64,000 nucleotides of DNA. Origin: Phoenix dactylifera. Taxonomy: Eukaryota; Streptophyta; Magnoliopsida; Arecales; Arecaceae. Under the pieces are notes generated by a model. It did no database searches, was not told where the DNA came from, and was given only the letters and a program-made list of their open reading frames with translations. This document shows, one piece after another, positions 14,037 through 31,500 of this stretch (position 1 is the first letter of the stretch; every line of letters begins with the position of its first letter). Where the stretch lies: assembly GCF_009389715.1 (NCBI RefSeq), contig NC_052409.1:536001-600000 (forward strand). The letters run 5' to 3'. The translations under genes and the position numbers were made by a program.

Positions 14037-15714
14037 TTTGCCAATCCCATGCCCCTCTCAATTTTTTGGGGCGTTTTTTTTCCCTAAATATAAATGTAAG
14101 CAGTGGGATTATCATTGTTTTATGGGGGGTTCATTGTTTTCATTATAGGACGGTTTTAAGGAAAGGATGGGGAGGAAGCCGCCTTCACAGGGGATGTACT
14201 GCAGTGTATCATGTCATTTTTACATGAATATTTATATTTTTTAGAACTTAAAAGTGAAATAGTCATTCATTCTAATACAAGTGATTTACCTTTGATATCT
14301 TTCTTCTTTTTTTTTTGTGAAAAAAAAGTTGTTCTTATTTATTTTAGGGTTTTTTTTGCATGTATATCATCATAAATATATGAAATTATATAAATATTTT
14401 TGTAAAATTATTGTTTGCATATATATATATATATATATATATAATATTTATTTTGTATGGATGGTTTTTTTCAATATGTATTCATACTATCTAATATTAT
14501 TAAAAAAATAAATGGCTTAAAATTAAAATGACGGGAATATCCATATAGATAGATATGCAAAAAAAATTAAGAGTGTATATGTAAATAGTAATTTTATAAG
14601 AGTATTTATGTTGATATTTATATTATTATTAAATTTATAATATTTTATATATTTTATTATTTTTTAAAAATAAAATATATTAAATTTAAATTAATTATTG
14701 ATGCTTAGATTAGTAAAGATTTTTTTTAGTGATTTGTAAATGATGAGTTGTTATTTGTTTGTTAAGGCAAGAATTTTATAAAAAACATCGTGATTTATTT
14801 GATGTTAACATGAGACCAAGTAAGTGATAATATTAATTTTTTATATATTTTATTAAAAATAACTAAATTATTTTTATTAAATTTTGAATATTTGTTATTA
14901 TTTTTGTAAGTGTATATTTTCATAAGTATTCAAAATTCTATGAATGATTTTGCAAAAATTGCTATTTGAATAAGTACGTACATACATACATATATAGGGG
15001 ATTGATAACCTACTCTCGGTAAGTTATTAATCTACTATTTTTCCGTAGACAAAAATATCTTTAGTTTTTTATAACTCTTAAGGGTATTTTATGTCTTTTT
15101 ACACTTCCACATTAACTCATCTTCTCAACCTCCTAATTAATACTTTTCTTCTTCTCTCTCTCTCTCTCTAGTATACATAATTTAACATATATATATATAC
15201 AATGTATACATATATGTATATGTATATATTGCATATATGTCTATATATACACACATATGTATACATATATCTATAACATAACATATACCGTGTGTGTGTG
15301 TGTGTGTATATATATATAGTATTGTGTGACTATTATGTGATAACCACCGGCCTTGCTCCCAAGGTCAGGACCACTCGTCCCAGTGGACTGGAATCCAAAT
15401 TAATCTAGTCGCTACACATGAAAGGGATTCATCTAAAGTTCCTCTTTACCTGCAGGTGGGTGATGCTAAACTTTTCATAATTGTGGAGTTCTTACTTCAT
15501 CCATCTAGCTTCCGTTGCATGTCTTTGTCCGTTTTTCCTTTTTTTGTTTTAAAGAAATAATAACAAATGCTTTATAGAATAATAGAAAAACATGCGATGC
15601 TGTGATATAATATTGTTGAGCGTAAGGAATGGCACGATATGTCAAGTATGACAGAGTTGAGTGTGAAAGATCATGAAGTATGTAACACCAAACTGAAGGA
15701 TAGAGTACATTTAA
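14037..15714. other. EMF2 3' flank, AT-rich intergenic DNA with microsatellites
   Basis: The EMF2 stop codon TGA is at 14034-14036. Beyond it are the probable 3'UTR and AT-rich sequence with (AT)n at about 14417-14443, (CT)n near 15153-15170, TA/TATG runs at 15185-15280 and (TG)n(TA)n at about 15291-15318. A more complex stretch at 15340-15470 was not recognised. No coding exon is supported. Confidence 0.6.
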
Positions 15715-16614
15715 GATCTTTTTGGAGAGTTTTGGGCGGGCAAAAAATAAAAGTACCTTTGGATGGAAAAAAGGTATTTAGTAAAAATTTTGAAAAAATT
15801 ATTTTAGCTTTTTTAGAAAATTAAAAATAGATTTTGGGAAAAGCTCTATTTTGGAGCTTTTCAAAAAAGTTATTTTAAGCTTTATCGGAAAGCTGTTTTT
15901 TTTGACCAAACTACTGATAAGAAAATATATAATTACATACTTTACCTCTTTATAAACACTAAAAATCTGATAGGATCCTAACAAAAATCCTAGCTGTGGA
16001 TCAGACTCCTTCCGTGCCAGAAAAAAATATTTTTTGTTTCCTATTATTATTTTACAACTTTATTATTGTATTATACTATAAATATAATATAATATAATAT
16101 TATATCATAATATATTAATATGTTATGTTTAAATAATTTAATATTCTGTTATATTATGAAAAATTAATGTACACTAATAATTATAATATTTTTTACCTTT
16201 ATTATTGTATTATACTATAAATATAATATTATATTAAATTATATCATAATACATTGATATGTTATATTAAATAATTTAATATTATATTAAATTATTATGC
16301 TATAGTATACAATGTTATATTACTATATTATAATAATATTATATTACATACAGTAATATTATACTATATCATATATTTATATATTAATATATATTATGTT
16401 TTATTATGCTATGTTATATATGTAATATCCTTTTTGGTAATTTTGTTATACAAAAGTACTTTCTCAATTTGTTTACCAAACATATGGTAAAGTGCTATAG
16501 CACTTTAGAAATATAGTTACCAAACAGCAAACAGTTTTTTATAAAAACTCTACTTCAGAAAGCTCTATTCTACTTTTAAAAGCTCTACTGCCAACAACTC
16601 ACCAAAACAAGGCC
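15715..16614. mobile_element. Possible PIF/Harbinger-like non-autonomous element
   Basis: The left end reads GATCTTTTTGGAGAGTTTTG; the right end, reverse complemented, reads GGCCTTGTTTTGGTGAGTTG. These match imperfectly over about 25 bp, and TAA flanks both sides (15712-15714 and 16615-16617). Subterminal AAAGCT-rich motifs occur on both arms, and the centre (16040-16430) is nearly pure AT. No transposase is visible. The assignment rests on the termini and the 3-bp flank only. Confidence 0.5.
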
Positions 16615-17590
16615 TAAGTATATTAGGTTGCTAAAGTTGCATGCAATTTCTTTAAAGTCCAGTAAAGGGGTCCAATCCCCGAGCCCTTTTCGGAGAGAGT
16701 CTATTTTTGATGTTTTAAATCTTTAATCTCTAGATCATAATAGAATAATTTTACCATCACATCAAAGTTCGCTCTCTTTTTTTAAGTCAAGTGCAACCAA
16801 TTTTTGAAGTTGCATTCCCTTTTTGAGAAAGGTTACGTACAATCTCTGTAGCATAAAAAATAAACTAATTATTTAAAGTGGACTTTGCAGAAAAAATTTC
16901 ACTTAATTGCTGCAATAAAAAAATTATTTTTTCAAAATATACCACATTTGTAGGTTCTTTGATGAATTTGTCCCTGGATCTAAATACAAGATGAGTAGTG
17001 ATCTAAAAAAATATACATCAGATATTAAAAATATATATGCTAAGCATATTGAGTATTTTGTATACAAAATTCAGGTTAATTAAGAAAAAAGTTAAGGTAT
17101 GGTAAGTGATGGAACATCCCAAAATTATTAGATTTTCACATACATACTCTTGCAAATATAGTTTATTTATATCTTTGCTGTTAAAAAAATCACTTTTTGC
17201 ATATACACTATCAAATTGTTCTTATTTTACAAAAATAATCTGCATGTTAGTTTTTTGGATGCATGTATAAATAAATAACTATTTCGAGTAATCAAAATAA
17301 CTTTATCACCTTTTTGTATTGACATCCTTGAAAAATTTATGCAAATACATAGCATTTACAACACAAATCGAATTTATAATACAACTAGTTAAGTACAACA
17401 TAAATATATATTTGTATCGATGTAAAAATAATAATTGTCATTTTATCTTATAGTTATTTATTTACATCATTAGCTAAAAACCTAATAAGAATATACTTGT
17501 AAGTAAAGATGATTTGAGATGTGCATATACAAATATTATTTTTAAATAATAAATATATAATAAACCATAGGTGGGGCATGCATGTGCACA
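16615..17590. other. AT-rich intergenic stretch, nothing recognised
   Basis: I see no exon-like reading frame, inverted termini or RNA gene. The sequence is AT-rich with scattered short A and T runs and leads directly into the large microsatellite. Confidence 0.5.
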
Positions 17591-17599
17591 TAGGCAAAG

Positions 17600-17711
17600 A
17601 TATAATGTATGTGTATGTATATGTATATGTATATATATATATGTGTGTGTGTGTGGTGTGTGTGTGTGTGTGTGTGTGTATGTATATGTGTGTGTATATA
17701 TATATGAGTAT

Positions 17712-17742
<31 letters not shown>

Positions 17743-17958
17743 TATATATATAATATATATATGTATATATATATATGTATATATCTATATGTATATATGT
17801 ATGTATATATATGTATATATGTATGTATATATATTATATGTATGTATATATGTATGTATGTATATATGTATATATGTATGTGCATATATGTATATATGTA
17901 TGTGCATATATGTATATATGTATGTGCATATATGTATTATGTATGTGTATTATATATA

Positions 17959-18004
<46 letters not shown>

Positions 18005-18066
18005 ATATTGTGTGTGTGTGTATATATATGTATATATATGTATGTATGTATATATATATATATGCA
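17600..18066. repeat. Large compound TA/TG/TATG microsatellite
   Basis: About 465 bp made almost entirely of (TG)n, (TA)n and TATG/TATATG-type units, including (TG)n near 17642-17680 and alternating TATATGTATG units at 17760-17950. Long open frames here consist only of Tyr, Ile, Met, Cys and Val and reflect the repeat, not a gene. It lies about 435 bp upstream of the RPL14 start codon. Confidence 0.95.
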
Positions 18067-18333
18067 CGTTCGTCTATATGTATGAAGGATCATGTTTAAG
18101 AAAGGGAAAGCTCGTCATCAAAATGGACGCATCATCAATATTATTCCATACTATTTTTGTTTAGATAACAGGCATCGTAACGGTCCACAAGCAGCTGTAA
18201 GGTGACTGTTGTCTGATGGCAATTGTCACAGAACAGATATATGATTTATGATGTTCAATGGACGGTCAGATTCAGCATACCTAGATTTCCTCGATCGCCC
18301 TCGTGGCAATTTTGTTGTTTCTGAGTGATACGA

Positions 18334-18340
18334 GGCCCAT
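18334..18340 (+). promoter_or_regulatory. GGCCCAT (site II-type) promoter element of RPL14
   Basis: GGCCCAT lies about 165 bp upstream of the ATG. The GGCCCA/TGGGCC class (site II) is typical of plant ribosomal-protein promoters, where it is bound by TCP factors (family knowledge). Its position and the co-occurring telo-box support this reading. Confidence 0.55.
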
Positions 18341-18399
18341 CGTCAGACGCGCTGCAGCATCAAATAGCGTTGCCTCAGATCCGGCGGTCGGACAAGCTT

Positions 18400-18407
18400 C
18401 ATAAAAA
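18400..18407 (+). promoter_or_regulatory. Probable TATA-like box of RPL14
   Basis: CATAAAAA sits about 40-50 bp upstream of the telo-box, in a position suited to a core promoter for a short leader that ends at the ATG at 18502. Confidence 0.4.
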
Positions 18408-18448
18408 CCCCTCGCGCCGGCTCCCGGACAATTCTCCACGCTGAGAGA

Positions 18449-18461
18449 ACCCTAACCCTAG
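18449..18461 (+). promoter_or_regulatory. Telo-box in RPL14 leader/promoter
   Basis: AACCCTAACCCTAG lies about 45 bp upstream of the start codon. The telo-box AACCCTAA is a known element of translation-machinery genes in plants and commonly pairs with a site II motif, as here. A pyrimidine-rich CTCTCTCTC tract follows just before the ATG. Confidence 0.65.
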
Positions 18462-18501
18462 TTCCTCTCTATTTCGCTCTCTCTCTCTCCAATCTCCGAC
18501 C

Positions 18502-21698
<3,197 letters not shown>

Positions 21699-24600
21699 GG
21701 TCTTATGGGATAGTTTTGATTATTGTTCTAAAGCCAAAACTTGGGGAATCTTTTAGAAGGGACGCTGTCAGAGATTTTGTCTAGATATTTGCATTTCTAG
21801 GATATTTTTTTACCAAGTTTGTTCTTTCATCATGGATTGTCAGCAGGTAACCAATTATTTTGTTTGCAATATGATGCTTTTCCCTGTTTTTGGACCTTCA
21901 GTCTAGATTGAGTGTCGTGAGGGCAAAAGAGCTGATATGATGCTGGAAGGTTATTAGTTTAATATCGGCCCACCATGACATTAAATTAATTTTGATACAG
22001 GAAGCCATTTGTGCAGGTTGATCTTTTCCGTGTGCTTGTTCAGTGTGTTGCTAGAGTTGGCTCCTCATGCTAAAGGAGAACTGTTCATAGGAGGGATTCA
22101 AAGGATTCGAGTTTAGCTTAAAATGGCTTCTCCCCGTGATGATTCAAAGGCCTGTATGGTTGCTCCTTAACACTCATTGCAATTCAGATGGCTTTACATG
22201 TGGCCGGCGGAGGGGTTTAAAGGCCCGTTCTTAGTCTCATAATTTGCTTGAGCGTCGCTGGATGTATAAAACCAGATCGATCATCATATAAAATACATTT
22301 GAGGAAGGAAGGCTGGGATGGGTTAATGCGGGTGAATGCATGGAGTCACTTGTTTGATGGCTGCTGCTTAGCAAGCTATATAAAACACATTGCGTCAAAT
22401 CGAAAACCATGCCTTGACGTTTCAGGACCTTATGCCTCTATTCTTCTCATGTTATCCGAAGCAGACATCACAAAGATTTGGAGATACCGATCGCTGATAT
22501 ACGTGCGCTTTCATTCTGACCTTATTTGGTCGCTGGACCAAGCAAATCATCCAGTACAACGTTACGGACCACCTTGGTAGCAACACATGATGAAATCGTT
22601 AGAGTTGGTAGGCATATTGCCTGCTTAGTAGTGGCCAGCTCTCAAAGGGTGCTTCTTCATGATGATCCTGAGCTGACAAATCTTATGCCATAAGTGATCG
22701 TGCCGTTCTACATACAGCAATCTAGTTCGGTATCGTGATCTATGACCCAAAGCCTGAATTGATGGCTGCTGGTAAACTGAAGGCGGGGCTTTCTTAGGTG
22801 GAGAGGAACTTGTGGCTTCGGATTACTAAGAGCAGTTGGATCAGAATAAGTTGAAAGTAGGTTCGGTGATTTGGGACCAAAACACGCAAGTTTCAAAAAA
22901 AAAAAAAAAGAGGCCTTAAACTTTCGAACTGTAGGTCGTTTTTTGATGATCCAAGACTGCGAGAAGCAAATCTGGATTCCAGTTTTCATCATTTTTCGAT
23001 TATTTTTAGTCATTCGAAGTTACCCTTTATTATTTCGGGAAAGTTTCAGCATCGAAAGGCTTAGAGATTCCAATTTCAACCCGGGTTAATTATGATTCAG
23101 TAATAGATGTAAATTCTTGAGAGTTTTCCTGCTTTGAATTGTTTTACCATTTGTTGATAAATCGAGATTGGGGTCCTATACGTAAAGAGTGATGGTTTTA
23201 CATTGATATCATAATAATTTTGAAATTTCCGGAGTTTTTTCCGCTCACTGTTCTTTAGCAAGACGGCAACCTTCCTCCCACGCCTCGATAAAATGGTGCT
23301 TCTCTCTTTCTTTAACACACCCCCATGCTACCAAATTACTTCTCTTCCATGGAGGCTGAGTCCTGCAATTACAATTTGTGGCATGTAATTATGGAATGGC
23401 AGTGAGGACGCGACCATACGACCCATCCAGCATGGATGAAGGGCTTTCCCCTCAATTCTCAAACCAGGCTCCCTTAGCATCGAGATATCCCAAGTTTCAG
23501 CTCCAAAAAAAAAAAAACAAAAAAAAACAACAGATATCCAAAGGGCATCATAGCCTGGCATCCAAAACATCTGTTAAACGATCAAAATGACTAGAGCAAA
23601 GATATGAAATCAACCTACAGCATTGGGCCTGAAAAGAATGGACTTGGAAAGGCAGTGCGCATTGGTAGAACGAATATACATATAACTTATCAATGGTAAG
23701 TAATCATACAAATAACCTGCAAAGTATTAATCCAAAGAGGCAAGCCAGTTGCAAGGTTCTGCTATCACAGCTCAATGCAGATATACCTTTCAACCACTTG
23801 TCAACCTTCAGATACTGTAAACACTGAAGGAGTGGATCCTGAATCCGCATCCTACTAAGCACAATAGTAAAAGGAAATGCTTCAAGTGAGCCCGCACAAA
23901 AAGTTCAGGCCAACCATTGATCTGGCAGCTCCACAATCAACTAATCCCTGTATTTGGCAACATATCTTGCAAGTTTCCCTAATCCCTTCTAAAGGCAAGA
24001 GAATCGTTCAAGTGCACACAACCGAAACCCCTGGCACTGTTTGACATAAAATGCAACTACAAGTTACAGATCTTGCATGATAGAAGTCAAACTGTTGAAC
24101 ATGATCCTTCTTCTCTTTGGTTTTCTTTTTCAGGAAATCTTGACAAGATCAACTCATGCAGACTAGACAGCAACAACAGAGGAGCAGATTATGTCTTCAT
24201 TTCAAAGGATCGAAATAAGGACTAAGGGATGAACACTTAAATAATACAGTCCCCAACAGGTACTTATAGTCAAATCTATTTAATTTAAATTATTGAAATC
24301 AAAAGCCAATAATACATCAATATCACTCATAAAGACTTGAATGGATGCAGTGCAGATAGGATCTCAAACCTTAGAAGACAATGTCATTAAGCAACAACAT
24401 GAACAAAATACAGGTAGCCAACGTTCTCTCTTTCGTCATGTAAATTGAATTAAGAAAAGAAATGTGCAAAATCCACCAGAGGAGACAAACCAACCAAGCA
24501 GGAAAATTCATGCTAGGAGAAAGCTGAAGACAAAAGGCGGGCCATACTGATACAATCTTTATAAACCAGCAAGAAGAGAGAATGACAGAGAAAACATGGC

Positions 24601-25533
24601 AACTGATCATCATAATTGATTCTAACCTATGAATAAGACTACCATTTCATAAATCCATAGTACCTGCTCTTGGATGGTGGTCAGAAAAGGGCCATCGCAA
24701 CCGCCCCCTTTTGTTAAGCAGCATTACTGAGGAACTGACCACTCCAGAATGCTTCTCGCTTTTACTTGACTCAGCAGCAAAAATCTTGTGCATCGAATGC
24801 GCAAAACAGAACTAGAATGTGCATTGAAATTTGTAGGACATCATCAATAAGGTCAGAATACTGCCACTTGGTTCCTCTTAAGAAAAAAGTAATTCATCCG
24901 ATTTATGTGTCTGCTTCTGCCCCGGCTTTGAGCATCAACAAGACCATAACTGTCTTGCAGTTGCCTAGATAGAACATGACATAAAACCATGGAGAGGTCA
25001 TAAAATGAAAGAAAATTGCATCAAATTATAACCAACTTGCTTAAAGGGAGATTCCTTTCTCAGTTTACTAACTAATCATTAAAGTGAAAAGCAAGATACT
25101 AACTACTCTGGATGGTGCCTCTTCATGCCCATCCCTTCTGTAGGAAAGAGTGCCTGGTCGATTATAGCAGTAAACCCTGCCATTAATTACTGGTTGCTCT
25201 TCAAGCATACATATACAGGGTCATCTAGTTTTAACTTTACAATGTACTTTGTCCTAGTACAGACAATGTTTACACAAGTTAGTGCGTAAAAGATTGTTTT
25301 TTTAATAACTTCATCATGGCCTTTCAGTATGCAATATGACTGCGATAAAGAGCAATATGTCCCCATGTCCAGTTAACTTTAATCCATGTTGTTAATGTTA
25401 ATGATCAACTTCCCTTTACTCAATGGCAATGTGCACCATTTCTAGCTTAAAAAATAGTAATAAGTAGACTTATATGACAATATGTATGTGTATATTTATG
25501 TATTAAAAGTTAGTTGCTCACCCAAGTTTGATC
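21699..25533. other. Intergenic region between RPL14 and PP2A-B'' 3' ends
   Basis: It contains the RPL14 3'UTR (probably a few hundred bases) and, at the right, the 3' flank or UTR of the minus-strand PP2A-B'' gene. A 110-codon frame at 22248-22580 resembles no family I know and has no supporting context. A-runs occur near 22896-22911 and 23505-23530. No transposon ends or RNA genes were recognised. Confidence 0.5.
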
Positions 25534-28500
25534 TTAAAAAGGAGCCTCAAGTGACTCATCCCAAACATCTCCACTCCCATTGGATACATCTTCGCCATCT
25601 TCTTCCATGGATAGCCTTATATATTCTCTATGTGCAAAGCGATCCCACTCTGTCAAGGTTGGATCCTCACGCTCCTGCATTCATCATTGAAAGCATAAGA
25701 AGGCTATCGCTAGATTCAGCTTAGCTGTAGGTAACTGTACGTGGGCGGGCAGAAAATGCAGAACCATATGCTCACCTGACGTATAAGAAATGGATCACGA
25801 GTTTCAAATGCCATGAACTTGTTGAGATTGAACAGGATATTAAAAACATTTCCTGACAATTTGCAGCCTTTTAAGTCGCGTAATGTGAAGTAGCTCTCAT
25901 TCTGCATAAGTACTATCATTTGTTAGAAATACTAGCATCTAGTTATGCATAATATTATATATGATGTGACGGTAAAGATATGGTGACCTCTGGTCCAATC
26001 ATATCAATCATCTGGCATAAAATATCCTCAAACAAAACAGGTTCCTGTGCCATGCATTCCATGCGATGCAACTGCTCCTCATAAAAGAATTGCATTTCAT
26101 TGGATGTGAGAATTCCATTTCCATCTAAATCTATACATTTGAACCTGAAAATTAAATGTGAGTGAAATTATTTCATATCATCAGATATCAAATTAATTGG
26201 AAGCACATGTTAAAATTTTAGTAGGTCTTATTACCAGCCTACTGTCCGAGGATTTGACATAGATTCACATCAAGATAAGAATTTCCTAGCACAAGGTAGT
26301 CCTACCTACAAGTATGGCAAGCCGAGGAAGTGCTTACCTTAATGGGTCAGTTGATCAAGCATCAGTCATGACAGATTTATTTTCTGTGATGCCAATTGAT
26401 CGTCACTTATTAAAAAAGACTAGCCTCGCAATATATATTATCCAAACTTAAGCAAGTTACGAAGTTATTGTATCTCATTATCATAATTGAGGAATAATAG
26501 CCTTTGTCACTGTTTTTTCCCAACAATTACTAACAAGTCTCACCCAACAATTAATTTGCCTCTCTGAATCCTTTCTCACTGTATTTTCCCATTAGAAACT
26601 ATTGATAGGCATCATCTGTGTTGGATTTCAATTGTTCCTCCAAAGTTTTGTTCCATATAGCAGCTAAGTATTCAAGTATTCAATGCTATTCTCATGTCAC
26701 CAATCAGGACTATACTATTGGCGCATAGAACACATAAAGGCATCCTTTCTGGATTAGCTATCAGTTTCTCTGTGATCAGAGCAAGAGATAAGAGATTAAG
26801 CCTTAGTATAGGTTTAAAATCAAGCTTTGGCGTAGGTCTAAAATGGCTAGACGCTTGTCTGACCAAACACATCTACTAGAATTTGCTAGTTGCTAGTGAC
26901 ATGAGTGGGGTACTTTATTACAGTCTGGTGCATCTTTAATAGGGGATCTCTAATCAACAAAAGTTCATGGTCGAGATATGTATGCCAGCTGAATCATGGA
27001 ATAAAAGAAATTACAACAATTTATGACCATGAAACACACAAAGATCAATAGGCATCAGATAATTAATGAGATATGTTAGATTACCAATATTCAAGGCTAG
27101 GCTCAGACGATTTGTCCTCCTCTGACAATATAAAATAAACAAAGTCTTCATACCCCATTTTTCCTTCAACTTTGCTGGTAAATTTTCTTGGGACCTATGG
27201 TACAGTTGCAGCATTTAAAATGTTATAGAAAAATAAAAATTTACATAGCAGATTTACTTCAACAAAAAATATGAGTTGCTTTTATCCAATCTGAAATCCA
27301 TGACAGCAGAAAGTAACAAACCTGTGAGAAAATTCTGTCAACAATTCTATAAGTTAGGGCATGGTTTCCATATCGGATAAGGTTCTCCTTATCGATCAAA
27401 AAAATCGTGATCTGTATCGAGTTCCCAAAATTTGCAGTATATTACATAGAAGTGCTCATAAGAGAAGTACCTGAAGAATAAAAATAGTTTTACATGGTGT
27501 TAATTTTTCACATGCTAAATGTTATAGTTCAAGGCAGTCATCAAGGGCGGATAAATAAAAACTTTTTTATGCAAAAAAAATCACCTTTAACCTACAGATT
27601 TCTGTGCTTTAAAGTTGTAACTCAACCTAGCTTCTCCACAATAAGAATACCATTTTTATAGTTCTCCACAGGCATGGTAGAGTATTTGAATTTGGAATGC
27701 ATGGACAAATATTGAAAGCAGCTATTGAAAAAGAAAATGCAATGGCTAGATAATAACTGGAACAGAACCGCAATGCAACAGAAAGAATGTTTCAAACACT
27801 AATGAACACAAAGTCTGTGATATGGCAGACCAAAAATGAAAGTTTTTGAGTAACAAGATTTCTGATAATATAAAATTTTGGTTCCAGTGGAATACCTCAA
27901 GACTTTGTTAATATCTTCCTCCTCATCTGCATGTTGCATTGCAGCAATTAAGTTTCCACGTTTAAGCTCTCTAAGGGTAAGCCGACCATTTCCAGATCTA
28001 TTCATGTAGTAAAATATTCTGTATATGACAGTTTCCGCTGGCAACAGGTTTATGTATATATTTATTAGAAATAGCAAAAATTAAGATTATTTTGCTGGAG
28101 AATGTTGGAAGGAAACCAAAAATTGAAAATATAGTAAAACTATAATAAAAGTGAAAAAATCTCAAATGGCATGGTGTAATTTACACAATGGAGGAGGATA
28201 ACCAATCAATGAATTTTATCGCCACATATCTATCCTGTAAATATGAACTTTGAACAAAAAGACGCAGCAAATAGATATTTTCCAGAATAATAGATAAGTA
28301 GCCAAGATACCTAACTGCGAAGGCATTAGCTATTACACTTAAGCATAAATCGCAATGAGATCATTCAAATAAAAGGACACTAGGCACCTCTCTCTCACAA
28401 TTAATCCATAACATGTAAAAATAGAATAGAAAAGACACTTCATAAAATAGAAGATATGATCGGTAGCAGTAAATGGAAATTGTCCTTTCACAATTGTGAG

Positions 28501-31500
28501 CAAATGCAGCCTAAAAATAAGACTTTATTTAGTGGTCCGAGAGGAATTACATTATCTTATTACTACAATAATGTATCAAAACACACTTCAAACCACTAAA
28601 CCAAATCATAACTTATCGTTGGACTACACTAAATCAAACACAAACCTCGTCATCTTTTCTTAAAAGCAATGATTGTATAACATCTTTTGTTGTATCACTT
28701 GCTGACTTTTACCAAGTACCTAACTGTAATTAGCTTATCCTAAAATCTCTCCTTCATAATCACTATAACCTAGTGTCATCTTTGATATTAGATGACTGTT
28801 TAAACATGCAAAGATGAATGTCTAGTTTAAATGTATTTATACACCACAAATATCTTGAGTTCTCTCAATGAGATTCGTTGATGCTGATCTCTTTCTTGCT
28901 TTCATTGATAGAGAAAGGCATTTCAGGAATTTCTTCATTATCTTAATGAAGTTCCTGATTCTCTCAGAAACATATTCAATTTGATGAGCCAATTGTAATA
29001 CTGTTACATTTAAAAAGATTAATAACATTGTCATAGGCAAATGCATTTGATGTTGAGATTTGTGCATAAGTCATGTGAACATTAAACACTTCTTTGTTTT
29101 ACTACCAATGACTTTTTTCCCTTTTGCCCAACTCGGTTTCCTATAAATCTGTTATTCACTTCTTCATTCCTCAGAAAAACCAGGAAAGCACTTTCATACT
29201 TACTCATAGAAAGCAAAAGATATAAAACATTAACCTCAATTCCCATGGAAGGGAAATTAGAATGCTACAAACATGTCCTCAACAATGAAGACTGTCACCC
29301 ATTACTTGCTTACGAAACAAAATAAGTAGAAAAAATGATAAAACATCCTAGAGAGCTTAGGATTGCCAGGATCTTAGAAATTATGGACAAGACTTGTGAC
29401 TTTGAAACAAAAAAATGGTCAAGAACTCTAATTCAATGTAGACAAGTTATGAAGCCTAAACCAAATACTATGTATAGTATACAAATTCTTCTATTCGTTG
29501 GTATGACCTCATCTCCATACATAAAGAACACCATGGTAGTGAAAGACCTAAATTAATTACCATAAATACATCCTAACCCAAGGGTTAAAGTATCAGTACC
29601 GGCACTTTACTAGTATCATGCCTATCCACACACAGGCACAGTATGCCTGGTGATTCCAGAATAGCAAAATAGAGGTGAAATATAAATTGGTAGCGACTTG
29701 GAGGGCTAGCCATATTAGCAGCTGACTGATACTATCCTCCTTCACAAATTAAGTATTCAATTGTCAACCAGAACTTTCCCCCTCCTCATCCTGTAATAGA
29801 AAGATGAGCTTAAAACTGGAACATCCCCCAAAACCAATGTACACCCTTGAGTCATGCAGCACAAATAAAATATCATTACAAGGAAAACTTCTCAAGCAGC
29901 GCAGGATCTAGCAAGTTCCATGAATCACCTAACGTCTTTGATTTATGAACTAACATTTATCAAATTTCACATATGCCCATGCATAGTTTTACAATTCCTT
30001 TCCCTACTCAATTATCAGTGCCAGATCACGAAGTACAGAAATGATACAACATAAGGTGCTTTCCCTTTTGCAACTTTTAATCATTCAAGACTTATAGGTA
30101 TTGCAGTATATGAACGCAAAATATAAGATGAGACCTTCTATTCTTTCTCACATATTTCAGTTACTGGAAAAGACATTCATCAGAATTAACCCAGGAATAT
30201 ATTTATAAATACATGCAGTTCATCTCCAAGCATATAAACTCCATCAACTTGCAGAAGCACATCAGCAATCAACCATGTAGTTCAAATACAATCAACATAT
30301 AGAATGCATCCCTACTTATTTGTTCATATAAAATTTACATTAGAAAATAAACTTACCATACCGTTCTTGAAACTCAGGTGTGCTCTGTAAAAATTCTAAC
30401 CCAGGGTGGCTGGCCAAAAGTTCTCGAAGAACAGGTTTGAAGTCCTCCTAATATTAATCAATAATAACTTAGATTAGAAACTAAAAGATAAAAATATGAA
30501 GCCCATCTATTATAATCCTAAATTTGCCATTTGGAGCAGATCATATGGTGAACATGGTGATTTTATCCAGCAAAAGGCTTCCATAAGCTAATTCTTTCAG
30601 TAATATATATTACAAACCTGCGTGAGGTACCCGCGATCTGGCTGCTTCAAAATTGTAAATATTTGGATAGCTATATCCATGGTTATCATGTTGCTGTTTA
30701 TCCAATAGTCAACAAAGGCATCCCTAAAAAGCATATCAAGAGAGGCCAGTTATTCAGATTTATTAATGCCTCCAATTAAAATATATTAATAAGCAAGCTT
30801 TAAAAAATGACGAATCAAATCATTAACTATTGACAAGTATATGTCATATCCTCTACAAGAAAATAACAACACAATTTGAAGTTGGAAATTATTTTTGATA
30901 ACAGCAAGGCTGCAAGATTCACTTATTATATTTTATCTCAACATTATAAATTTACTGCCATCCAATCTCAAAAGAAGAGGAAAAAAAGTACTATAAACTA
31001 ACCACAAAGAACAACCGGCAGGTGTTCTTGTAGAAAAACATATAAATATGAAATTTGAAAAAACACGAAAGAAATCACGCATATCAACTACAGAAGTGAA
31101 GCAGGAACGGTCAAAGGCCTTGAACAAGATTCTCCATGCTTGTTTCATCAAGTTACAACATATCAGATATACAGGAAAGTTCGCGTACCTTGTTATAATA
31201 CCAATGCAGTCTGCATCAATCTTTCTAAAAAGCACGCTTGAAAAGAATGATGGGAGCTTGCAAATTTCCTTTGTGACAGATTTAAATTCTGACAGCAAAT
31301 GGATTGTTAGACATAATATTTGATTTAAGCCATTGAGCAAAGAAATGTAAATTTTAGGTTCACCTTGTACTTGAAGACCATCCAAGTGGCCATAGAAAAG
31401 CTGATTAATTCTAGATAAGCATTGCTCTTTTAGTTCGAATGAAGGGGGGCGCCCATTCTTGAAGTAGAACTGCAAGGATATCAAGCATTGGTCAGAAGCA

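Noticed and set aside
17521-18164. Long Tyr/Ile/Met/Cys ORFs (192 and 129 codons)
   Set aside because: They translate a TA/TG microsatellite; the composition follows the repeat and there is no protein family.
18449-18461. Telomere-like CCCTAA repeat
   Set aside because: Only two units in a promoter; it is the known telo-box, not an interstitial telomere.
22248-22580. 110-codon ORF downstream of RPL14
   Set aside because: No recognisable motif, no exon context, ordinary composition; a chance ORF is likely.
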